Positions 1 through 9,604 of a stretch of DNA of 64,000 bases are shown in pieces. The notes under the pieces are model-generated. The model worked only from the letters and a program-made list of their open reading frames with translations, was not told the DNA's origin and did not search any database. A program made the position numbers and the translations under genes. The stretch is taken from assembly GCA_003339415.1 (NCBI GenBank), contig PDHQ01000001.1, positions 621,857 to 685,856 on the forward strand, given 5' to 3'. The stretch is from Ophiocordyceps camponoti-saundersi (nom. inval.) (lineage: Eukaryota > Ascomycota > Sordariomycetes > Hypocreales > Ophiocordycipitaceae). Positions within the stretch are counted from its first letter, which is position 1. Each line of letters begins with the position of its first letter.

Positions 1-205
1 CGGCACCTATTCCTATTAGACACGACATTCCTAAATTAAGCGGTACGTACCGAATTACTAAGATATTTTTTCCGTGCCACGCTACGCCACATAACAGCAG
101 TACAAAGTCCTGGAAAAAAAAAATATTACTCGTAGTCCCTAAGTACCTAATTTTCTTAAGCGCGCTTCGCGTTTAATAGCCGCTACGAATTACGGAAAAT
201 AACTA

Positions 206-1745
206 CGGTGGCCACACGCCGGCACCAGCACACATAGGCACCGGCACACACAGGCACCAGCACACACGCCGGGCACCGGCACACAGGCACCGGCACACAC
301 AGGCACCAGCACACACGCCGGGCACCGGCACACAGGCACCGGCACACACAGGCACCAGCACACACACAGGCACCGGCACACACGCCGGGCACCGGGCACC
401 GACACACAGGCACCGGCACACACAGGCACCGGCACACACACAGGCACCGGCACACACACAGGCACCGGCACACACACAGGCACCGGCACACACACAGGCA
501 CCGGCACACACACAGGCACCGGCACACACAGGCACCGGCACACACGCCGGGCACCGGCACACACGCCAGGCACCGGCACACACACAGGCACCGGCACACA
601 CAGGCACCGGCACACACACACAGGCACCGGCACACACACAGGCACAGGCATATACAGGCACCGGCACACACATACAGGCAGCGGCACACACATAGGCACG
701 GGCATATACAGGCACCGGCACATACTCCGGGCACCGGCACACATAGGCACCGGCACACACACAGGCACCGGCACATATAAGCACCGGCACACACGCCGGG
801 CACCGGCACACACGCCAGGCACCGGCACACACATAGGCACCGGCACACCAGCATACACGCCGGGCACCGGCACACACCGGCACCGGCACACACCGGCATA
901 TATAGGCACCGGCACATATACAGGCACCGGCATATACATAGGCACCGGCACACACATAGGCACCGGCACACACACAGGCACCGGCACATAGGCACCGGCA
1001 TATACAAGCACCGGCACACACAGGCACCGGCACACACATAGGCACCGGCACATATAAGTACCAGCATATATAGGCACCGGCACATATAGGCACCGGCATA
1101 CACACAGGCACCGGCACACATATAGGCACCGGCACACACGCCGGGCACCGGCACACACGCCAGGCACCGGCACACACACAGGCACCGGCACACCAGCACA
1201 CACGCCGGGCACCGGCACACACACAGGCACCGGCACATACAAGCACCGGCACACATAGGCACCGGCATATACACCGGCACATTAGCACACACGCCGGGCA
1301 CCGGCACACACACAGGCACCGGCACATACAAGCACCAGCATACACAGGCACCGGCACATTAGCACACACGCCGGGCACCGGCACACACAGGCACCGGCAC
1401 ACACAGGCACCGGCACACACATAGGCACCGGCATATACATAGGCACCGGCACACTAGCACACACGCCGGGCACCGGCACACACACAGGCACCGGCACACA
1501 CAGGCACCGGCACACACACAGGCACCGGCACACACACAGGCACCGGCACACTAGCACACACGCCGGGCACCGGCACACACACAGGCACCGGCACACACAG
1601 GCACCGGCACACACAGGCACCGGCACACACAGGCACCAGCACACATATAGGCACCGGCACATATAAGCACCGGCACACATAGGCACTAGCATATATAAGC
1701 ACTAGTATATATAGGCACCGGTATACTAGCATATATAAGCACTAG
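206..1745. repeat. GGCACCGG-(CA)n minisatellite, left arm
   Basis: Dozens of units of about 15-20 bp alternate GGCACCGG (or GGCACCAG) with short CA runs, punctuated by CGCCGGGCACCGG. The unit has no stop codon on the minus strand, so long open frames rich in Cys, Val, Pro, Ala and Gly appear in all three minus frames; these are artefacts. Most CA runs are intact until about 1,680, where they change to TATATA. Confidence 0.9.
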
Positions 1746-1890
1746 GTAGCGTAAGTCGATTTTATAAAAATTATATATAAAAAGTAATTAAATTTTAGTA
1801 TATTCTACGACCGAAGCTATACTTACGGGAGTGCGCTCGAATTCGGCCGGTAGGACTTATAAGGGGGGGTTATAGATCCCCCTTTCGGTA
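1746..1890 (-). repeat. Hairpin block, left copy
   Basis: This is the inverted single copy of a block found five more times near the right end. It contains a stretch reading GTAAGTCGATTTTATAAAAA, an AATTCGGCC segment, and a palindromic G-run/C-run at about 1,861-1,886 that can fold into a hairpin. It closes the left arm. Confidence 0.75.
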
Positions 1891-1894
1891 AGCA

Positions 1895-2240
1895 TACGGC
1901 GGCGGGAGATAGCTACGGCGGGCACGGTAGAGGGAGATAGCTACGGCGGGTATAGTAGAGGGAGATAACTATAGCGGGCACGGCGGCGGGCACGGCAGCG
2001 GGCACGGCGGCGGGGGATAGCTACGGTAAGTATAGTAAAAGGAGATAACTACGGCGGGCACGGCGGCGGGCACGGCGGCGGGGGATAGCTATAGTAGGTA
2101 TAGTAAAGGGAGATAGCTACGGCGGGCACGGCGGCAGAAAATAGCTATAGCGGGTATAGTAAAGGGAGATAATTATAACGCGGGGAATAATAATAGCAGA
2201 TAAGTACTTAGTATATATAATAGGGGGAGATAATTATAAT
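1895..2240 (-). repeat. GGGCACGG/GATAGCTACGG minisatellite, short left array
   Basis: About 345 bp of units mixing CGGCGGGCACGG with GGGAGATAGCTACGG. It is the inverted, much shorter counterpart of 9,605-11,960, so the two sides of the element differ mostly in the copy number of this array. Confidence 0.75.
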
Positions 2241-2289
2241 AAACTTAGTAGTAAGAGATAAGATTTTAATAAAAGGCGGGTAAAAACTT

Positions 2290-3290
2290 AAATAAAATTT
2301 TATTACTCGCTACTCTTTTACCGGCAGCACTTCTCTACTAGCTTTACTTTCGTACCGGCAGCACTCTTTACTCTGCTACTAGCAGCACTTTCCCGCTAGC
2401 AGCACTTTTCTACTACCTTTATTTTGCTGCCGGCAGCACTTTCCTACTAGCGGCACTCTTTACTTTGCTGCTAATAAGAAGGTTAGCACTCTTTACTCTC
2501 TTGCTAGTAGCACTCTTCGCTTTATAGCACTCTTTACTCTGCTGCCGGCAGGAAGGTCGGCACTCTTTACTTTACTGCCGATAGGAAGGTCGGCACTCTT
2601 TACTCTCTTACTAGTAGCACTCTTCACTCTACTGCCGGCAGCACCTTCCTACCGGCGGCATTTTTTACTTTACTGCCGGCAGCACTTTCCTGCCGGCGGC
2701 ACTCTTTACTCTGCTGCCGGCTTTACTCTTCTGCCGGCAGCATTTTCCTGCCGGCGGCACTCTTTACTCTGCTGCTAGTAGCACTTTCCTGCCGGCGGCA
2801 CTCTTTACTCTCTTACTAGCAGCACTCTTTACTTTATAGCACTCTTTACTCTATTGCCGGTAGGAAGGTCGGCACTCTTTACTCTACTACCGATAAGAAA
2901 GTCGGTATTCTTTACTCTCTTACTAGTAGCACTCTTTACTCTGCTACCGGCAGTACCTTCCTGCCGGCGGCACTCTTTACTTTACTACCGGCAGCATTTT
3001 CCTGCCGGCGGCACTCTTTACTCTGCTACTAGCTTTACTTTTCTACCGGTAGCACTTTCCTGCCGGCGGCACTCTTTACTCTCTTACTAGTAGCACTCTT
3101 TACTTTACGGCACTCTTTACTTTACTACTAGTAGGAAGGTTAGCACTTTTTACTCTATTACCGATAGGAAGGTCGGCACTCTTTACTCTCTTACTAGTAG
3201 CACTCTTTACTCTTCTGCCGGTAGCACTTTCCTACTACCTTCACTCTTTTTCTACCTTTACTCTACTACCGGTAGCATTTTCGGACTGCT
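2290..3290. repeat. GCAGCACTTTCCTGCCGGCGGCACTC-type minisatellite
   Basis: About 1 kb of irregular units built from CTGCCGGCAGCACTTTCC and GGCGGCACTCTTTACT. It is conspicuous because it keeps many CpA and TpG dinucleotides while its surroundings have nearly none; almost all are GCA or TGC. An open frame at 2,854-3,090 reads through it and is not a gene. Confidence 0.8.
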
Positions 3291-3514
3291 AGCTTCCCTC
3301 TTCTCTTACTAGCTAAGTTCCCCGATAAGGAATTCTATAAAATATATAAGATTTTATTCTAATTTATATATTATAAATAAGAATAAAATAATAAAAGTTA
3401 ACTTTAATAAATTTAATAAAAAGTAATAAATAAAAGGTAAGTTTAATAAAGCTTTTAATAAAAGGTAATAGGAAACTAGCGGTAGGAAACTTTATAATTA
3501 TATATATATATATA

Positions 3515-3645
3515 TATTACTCGCTATCTCTCTACTTCCTCGCTATCTCTCTATTTCCTCGCTATCTCTCTACTTCCTCGCTATCTCTCTACTTCTTTGC
3601 TATCTCTCTACTTCCTCGCTATCTCTGCTTCCTCGCTATCTCTAC
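3515..3645. repeat. Short tandem array, unit CTCGCTATCTCTCTACTTC
   Basis: About six head-to-tail copies of a 19-20-bp pyrimidine-rich unit (TCGCTATCTCTCTACTTCC and variants), directly before an 8-bp array of similar composition. Confidence 0.8.
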
Positions 3646-3900
3646 CTCTTTCCCTCTTTCCCTCTTTCCCTCTTTCCCTCTTTCCCTCTTTCCCTCTTTC
3701 CCTCTTTCCCTCTTTCCCTTTTTCCTTTTTTCTATCTTTCCCTCTTTCCCTCTTTCCCTCTTTCCCTCTTTCTATCTTTCCCTCTTTCCCTCTTTCCCTC
3801 TTTCTATCTTTCCCTCTTTCCCTTTTTCCCTCTTTCCCTCTTTTCCTCTTTCCCTCTTTCCCTCTTTCTATCTTTCTATCTTTCCCTCTTTCCTTTTTTC
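3646..3900. repeat. Microsatellite, unit CCCTCTTT
   Basis: Some thirty copies of the 8-mer CCCTCTTT, with single-base variants such as CTATCTTT. One strand is purely pyrimidine. It produces a repetitive Ser/Leu/Phe/Pro open frame (3,597-3,908) that is not a protein. Confidence 0.85.
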
Positions 3901-4449
3901 TAATATAAACTTAACTATTAAAAAGTTTAACGGTATTCCCGATTTTCTATTATTACCTTTATTTTCTTTTTTTAATATAGCTTTTATTTTTATTTAAGAT
4001 TTCGCTTAGGAAAACGGTATTACTTTTATTAAGTATAGGCCCGGTCGGAAGCGCGAATTTTATAGATAGCTTCTTATAATATCTTATAATTTAGCTTATA
4101 ACTATAGCCGATCCCGCCTATCTCGAAATATTAGTTTCCGCTAAATTTTAACTTAAAAACTTAATTACCTTTTTAAGCTTCGAATTACCGTACGGAAAGA
4201 TACTAAGTTAGAATAAACTTATTAGGTAATAGATAATCGTTATAACTATCTATAATCTATCTATCCCTTTACTTATAATATTTATCGCTAATAATTACCT
4301 AAGTAGTAAGAACTCGAAAGGTCCTTATTAAAATATAAGGCTCTCCTAGCTTAAGAGCTAGATAATATCTTTCGAGATTAATCCGATAATAAATACTCTT
4401 TTTTTCGTAAGTCTAATATCTATAATAATAGATAAAAGATTTACTATAA

Positions 4450-6260
4450 AGCGCTTAATAATCTAACCTTAATATAAGCCTTTCTCTCCTATTTTTAATA
4501 AGATAGATTTAAGTATTTTATTAAGCTAAATAGGGAAATAAAGGTTATAGTAGCGATATAGATATACCCTTAGTATAAGGATATATAGAAATAGTACTTA
4601 GAAGTCCTTAAAATAAACTATACTTATAAGATAAATCGGTATAGTAATATTTTAATTTTTTTTCTTAAAGATACTAATAAGAAATAAGTTTAGAATATTA
4701 CTTTTCTAAGTTATAGCCCTTACGAAGTATAAGTTTCTAGTAAATATTACGTAAGGGCTTATAATAAATAAGAGGGAAGAGGCGTATAACTAGCTTTATA
4801 AGCGCCTTAAGGAACTTTATCGTTAGATTAACGCTAAATATCCTAATATAATAATTACGGATAAGGAGGTCGCCTTTAAGAATACTATTATAAAGGTATT
4901 CCTTAATATATAATAATAGCTATACTTTTTCTATATTAACGCGAACGTTAATATTATAAAGGTATTCCCTAATATATAATAATAGCTATACTTTTTCTAT
5001 ATTAACGCGAATATTAAGGCGTAGATTAATAAATATTTTAATCGTAATAATAAAGAAAACGAAGCCGAGGAGGACTAAGCTAAAAGGTAAGCCGGGAACT
5101 AAGCTAGGGACTAAGCTAAGGACTAAGCTAAGGAGAATACTTAAGCCCCGAATATAACTAACCTAAATACCTATAAGGGTATATTAATAGCGTAGAAAAA
5201 GGTTATATATACTCCCTTTAAAGTAGACTTTAAGACTTTTTAGCGGGAATTTAATAAGATATATAGAGAATAATATCCGTTAATTTTTACTTATATCTTA
5301 AAAAAGTATATACCTTAGCGATAATAATAGGCTATTTACTTTATATCTAATTATAAAAACTATAGTTAGATAATAAATAGCCCGATAGAGTTTTCCTATA
5401 AGGATATTAAGTCCTATCTTCTTACTAGCACTAGGGACCTTTATTACTTATATTTAATACTCTTATAGATAATCGCTAATAAAAAGCGGGAGTATAAGGA
5501 GGTAGCTGCCCGTAAAGAGATAAGGTAATATTAGGTATATCTTAGCAGACGCTAGCTAGGTAAAATCTCTCTTATAAAAGTAACGTAATTTTACTAATAC
5601 CTTATAAGGAGAATTACCTTCTAAGATCTCTTATATAGCGATTAATCTTCTTACTTATCGGCACCGCCTTACCGAAATAGTATTATTTACGCTAAATCGC
5701 GAGCTTATTCTATAGCCGTAATATACTAGCCGGTTTATATAATAATATAAGCTACCTTACTCTTATATTATAAAATAATAGTTACGGGCTAAGTAATAGT
5801 TTAGTAAGGAAGAGTATTATCTACGCTAATAGCTAATTACGCCCTTAGTAATACTTACCTATAAATATTATTAAAATAACTTACTAATTTATTCTTTAAG
5901 ATTTAAATAAGCTATTATTATAGATTTAAAACCTTAATATTATCGTTAGTTTTCGTAGCTAGCGTAGAGTTCCCTAAAATATACTAATATTAATACCTTT
6001 TAGTTTCTAGCCCTCTTACCTTAATTAAAATAGCTAGCCTCCCTCGAACTTATAGTAAAGCTAAAGCTAGAGGAGCTAGAGCTAGTAAGGTTATTAATAA
6101 AGCTAGAGCTAGAGCTAGAGGGGTAATAAAGGGCAGCGTTAATTAGGTAGCTTATCGCACGTAAGCTTAAGGTATTTTCTACGAAGCGTACGGCGAGTTA
6201 CTTCGAGAGGTAAGGTTCTTATAGGGGTAAGAGAGAGAGGGTATAGAGGAAGAGGCAGAG
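4450..6260 (+). pseudogene. RIP-inactivated Mutator-like (MULE) transposase
   Basis: One frame on the + strand keeps the order of motifs of fungal MULE transposases, with Trp and Gln codons turned to stops and Cys/His codons turned to Tyr, as RIP predicts. At about 4,605-4,660 it reads EVLKINYTYKINRY (family form DCTYKTNRY with the first catalytic Asp; here Asp is Asn). At about 4,850-4,886 it reads ITDKEVAFKN (second Asp). HINANV follows at about 4,935 and 5,000, inside a 66-bp in-frame tandem duplication (4,887-5,018). The NSPIE...HKDIKSYL region lies at about 5,370-5,430, and a SWIM-like LPxSxIIK finger with its Cys and His both decayed to Tyr at about 5,735-5,775. The N-terminus cannot be fixed; decayed coding sequence may start nearer 4,000. 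Dozens of stops make it non-functional. Confidence 0.82.
4887..5018 (+). repeat. 66-bp in-frame tandem duplication inside the transposase
   Basis: Units 4,887-4,952 and 4,953-5,018 are almost identical and differ by RIP-type changes (CCTTAAT/CCCTAAT, GAACG/GAATA). The unit is 22 codons long and covers the HINANV motif. Confidence 0.8.
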
Positions 6261-6429
6261 GAGAGGCGTTTTTAATAGGAGGAATAGCGAAGGGTATCCT
6301 ATTACTATAATAGTAAACGCCTATTATAGCGCTATCTTTAGAGAGATAATAAGGTAGGTTTAAATCGCTTTCGTAAGAAAAATAGTAACCTCTTTAGGTA
6401 GGATTTAGAGTATAATAAAAGAAATAAAG

Positions 6430-7000
6430 ATATATATAATACCGGCTCCCCTACTCTATAATAAAGTATACTTAAGGATATATATTATACTTATTACTCT
6501 CCCCTACCTACTACTTTATAACGAAGTATACCTAAGGATATATACTATACTTATTACTCTCCCCTACTTACTACTTTATAACGAAGTATACTTAAGGATA
6601 TATACTATACTTACTACTCTCCCTTACCTACTACTCTATAACGAAGTATACTTAAGGATATATATTATACTTACTACTCTCCCCTACTTATTACTTTATA
6701 ATAAAGTATACCTAAAGATATATATTATACCGGCTCCCCTACTTATTATAACGAAGTATACCTAAGGATATATACTATGCCGGCTCCCCTACTTACTATA
6801 ACGAAGTATACCTAAGGATATATACTATACTAGCTCCCCTACTTACTATAACGAAGTATACCTAAGGATATATATTATGCCGGCTCCCCTACTTACTACT
6901 TTATAACGAAATATACCTAAGGATATATACTATACTAGCTCCCCTACTTACTACTCTATAACGAAGTATACCTAAGGATATATACTATACTTACTACTTT
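6430..7000 (+). repeat. Tandem array of 60-bp and 50-bp units
   Basis: About eleven units containing ACGAAGTATACCTAAGGATA, followed by a TATACTATAC and a CTCCCCTACTTACTA segment. Spacing is 60 bp in the first half (for example 6,521 to 6,581) and 50 bp in the middle (6,751 to 6,801), so a 10-bp segment was lost or gained and then amplified. Confidence 0.85.
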
Positions 7001-7104
7001 ATTACTCTGCCTACTATTATAATAACTAATCTTTTTTATATTTTTTAAATTAAGTATACTTATATAGCTAAGGTTTAATATAATATACTTAAAAGGTTAA
7101 TTTT

Positions 7105-7520
7105 AAAGTAACCTACTAGATAGGGAGGTTCGAAAGCTTAGTATATTTTATAATACGCCTCGCCTCCTAGCCTAGCCCTAAGTAGCTTATAATAACTTAC
7201 TAGATAGGGAGGTTCGAAAGCTTAGTATACTTTATAGCACGCCTCGCCTCCTAGCCCGGCCCTAAGTAGCTTATAGTAACTTACTAAATAGGGAGGTTCG
7301 AAAGCTTAGTATATTTTATAGCACGCCTCGCCTCCTAGCCCGGCCCTAAGTAGCTTATAGTAACTTATTAGATAGGGAGGTTCGAAAGCTTAGTATACTT
7401 TATAGTACGCCTCGCCTCCTAGCCCGGCCCTAAGTAGCCTATAGTAACTTATTAGATAAGGAGGTTCGAAAGCTTAATATATTTTATAGTACGCCTCGCC
7501 TCCTAGCCTAGTCTATATAA
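7105..7520 (+). repeat. 84-bp tandem repeat, about five copies
   Basis: Landmark GGTTCGAAAGCTTAGTATA recurs at about 7,127, 7,211 and 7,295 with exact 84-bp spacing and twice more, each time followed by ACGCCTCGCCTCCTAGCC. Copies differ almost only by C/T or G/A changes. There are no unique spacers, so it is not a CRISPR. Confidence 0.85.
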
Positions 7521-8334
7521 TCTATCTATATTATATACCCTTACTCTACTAAGTATTTTAGGGAGTTAATCTTATAGGGCCTTAGATAAAAATAATAATA
7601 TTAAATTAACTATATTTTATTTCTACTTACTATTAAATAAAGAATAGCCTAAAAGGTTACCCTTTAAGCTAAAGAAGGGCTATAAGTATACCTTTTTAAG
7701 CTAAGAAAGGCCTAAATAGTTTATCTTTTTATAAGTCTAAGAGGCGTACTAATAAGCATAGCCTCTTATACTACTCCTTAAGAGTAAGAGAAGGGTTACT
7801 CCGTGCCGTCTTTACTATTATAGCGTTAATAGCCTGCGGTTACCTCCTATTACGACTATAGTATATAAGATAGCCCTTATTTTATTATAAATAAACGCTA
7901 GGCCTTTAGTATACGGGGTAAGGGTTACTTATAGCCGCGGCCTCGGGCTAGCCCTAGGCGCTAGCAGGGTCGCTTAGCGGGGATCCTAAGGTAGCGTAAA
8001 GACCGTTATTTACGCTAAGTATACTAAAAGCCGGAGCTTACGAGGTCTATTCTAAACAGGACGACGGGCGTAGTTTAAGTATAAAATAGGTACGGCGAGG
8101 CCATAAAAGGGGGGCGACGCCTAGCTTAAGCCCCGTAAGGGGCACTCGCCCTACGCTAGCCGCCCCTTCTTATATTATTATATACGGGATAGTTACGGTA
8201 AGACCGTAAAAGGGAAGTAACGCTTAGCTTAGGCCTCCCTAAGTAAGGCACTTACCTTATGCTAGCCGCCCCCTTTTAAAATACCTATAAAGAAAGTTTA
8301 GGCGTGCTTATATAAGGCTAGTATCTATTATAAA
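7521..8334. other. Decayed element interior with a GC-richer islet
   Basis: From 7,521 to about 7,800 the sequence is AT-rich and RIP-like, with no identifiable motif. At about 7,800-8,290 GC content rises, and two degenerate copies of an approximately 90-bp segment (about 8,100-8,165 and 8,205-8,280; shared cores CCTAGCTTAAG/GCTTAGCTTAGG and GCTAGCCGCCCC) are visible. No reading frame survives. I could not assign a parent element. Confidence 0.5.
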
Positions 8335-9060
8335 ATATTTTAGTACGACTAAATTATATAAGATTTATAAAACGCTAATACTTATAATAAAGTAACTTTA
8401 GAAATATTAAGGGGATTAGAGTTAGGAAGCGTAGTATTTTAAATTAGTTATTTCGACTCGTCCTAGTCCTTTACCCCGAAAATACTTAAGTAATACTTAT
8501 ATAAAGGATAACGTTACTAGGAATCTTTTACCCTCTTACTTACTATAATATACTTTATATCGCTAATAGATATATTATTATATAGTAATAAGATTTATAG
8601 AATAATAATACTTATAATAAAGTAACTTTAGAAGTATTTAGGGGATTAGAGTTAGGAAGCGTAGTACTTTAAATTAGTTATTTCGACTTATCTTAATCTT
8701 TTACCCTAAAAATACTTAAGTAGTGCTTATATAAAAGATAACGTTACTAGGAATCTTTTACCCTCTTACTTACTATAGTGCACTTTATATCGCTAATAGA
8801 TATATTATTATATAGTAATAAGATTTATAGAATAATAATACCTATAATAAAGTAACTTTAAAAGTATTTAGGGGATTAGAGTTAGGAAGTATAGTATTTT
8901 AAATTAGTTATTTTAACTTATCCTAGTCTTTTACCCCGAAAATACTTAAGTAATACTTATATAAAAGATAACGTTACTAGGAATCTTTTACCTTTTTACC
9001 TATTATAATATACTTTATATCGCTAATAGATATATTATTATATAATAAAGCCCTTTTAAT
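8335..9060 (+). repeat. 230-bp tandem repeat, three copies
   Basis: GGGGATTAGAGTTAGGAAG occurs at 8,411, 8,641 and 8,871, exactly 230 bp apart, and the sequence between (TTTCGACT..., AACGTTACTAGGAATC...) repeats as well. A partial fourth copy trails to about 9,110. Variation between copies is C/T and G/A. Confidence 0.88.
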
Positions 9061-9189
9061 TATTATAATATACTCTATATTACTAATAGATATATTATTA
9101 TATATAAAATATTTTAAAAAACTAAAAGTTACTACCTACTACTTACGGTATTTATAATACTTAAATATAAGGTAGCTTAAGTAAACTTT

Positions 9190-9600
9190 ACTATTTAATT
9201 AACTTACTGCCTACTGCCTACTGCCTACTACCTACTACCTACTGCCTACTGCCTACTGCTTACTACCTACTACCTACTATATTAATAATACGCTTAGCAC
9301 GTGAATCTTAATCGTATACTACTAGTAAGATACTATGTATATAGCTTAGTAATATAAAGTAACTTTAATTAAACTTTAAAATACTCGGTATTTTAATCTG
9401 CCTACTACTTACGGTATCTTCGGTATACTCGGCACCTTAATCTGCCTATTACCTACGGTATTTTCGGTATACTTAGCACTTTAATCGGCCTACTACTTAT
9501 AGTATCTTCGGTGCACTTAGTACCTTAATTAGCTTACTACCTACGATATCTTTAGTATACTCGGCACCTTAATCGGCTTATTACTTACGGTATACTTATA
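9190..9600 (+). repeat. Short tandem arrays: CTACTGC units, then 60-bp units
   Basis: At 9,200-9,275 the heptamer CTACTGC/CTACTAC repeats about ten times. At 9,385-9,600 four units of about 60 bp repeat CGGTATCTTCGGTATACTCG and CCTTAATCGGCCTACTAC. Confidence 0.7.
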
Positions 9601-9604
9601 CTAT

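Larger units (their letters stand above)
1..1890 (+). repeat. Left terminal inverted arm
   Basis: Layout from the outside in: a 205-bp unique tip, a GGCACCGG(CA)n minisatellite to about 1,745, and a 140-bp block with a G-run/C-run hairpin. It pairs with 11,990-13,888 and the two arms are almost equal in length. The tip and minisatellite keep many ACA and CCA triplets, so this arm escaped most of the RIP that hit its partner, except for its inner edge after about 1,680 where (CA)n turns into (TA)n. Confidence 0.85.

Noticed and set aside
183..1732. Long minus-strand open frames (350-400 residues) rich in Cys, Val, Pro, Ala and Gly
   Set aside because: They occur in all three frames over the same minisatellite because the repeat unit has no stop. 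There is no unique sequence, no start context and no intron structure.
3597..3908. 103-residue Ser-Leu-Phe-Pro repeat frame
   Set aside because: Pure translation of the CCCTCTTT microsatellite.
7105..7520. GGTTCGAAAG in each 84-bp unit, like a tRNA B box, and regular spacing like a CRISPR
   Set aside because: No A box or cloverleaf is visible, and adjacent units have no unique spacers; it is a simple tandem repeat.
7985..8005. CCTAAGGTAGCG, resembling the I-CeuI site of large-subunit rRNA
   Set aside because: Only about 12 bases match and the surrounding DNA shows no rRNA similarity; I take it as chance.
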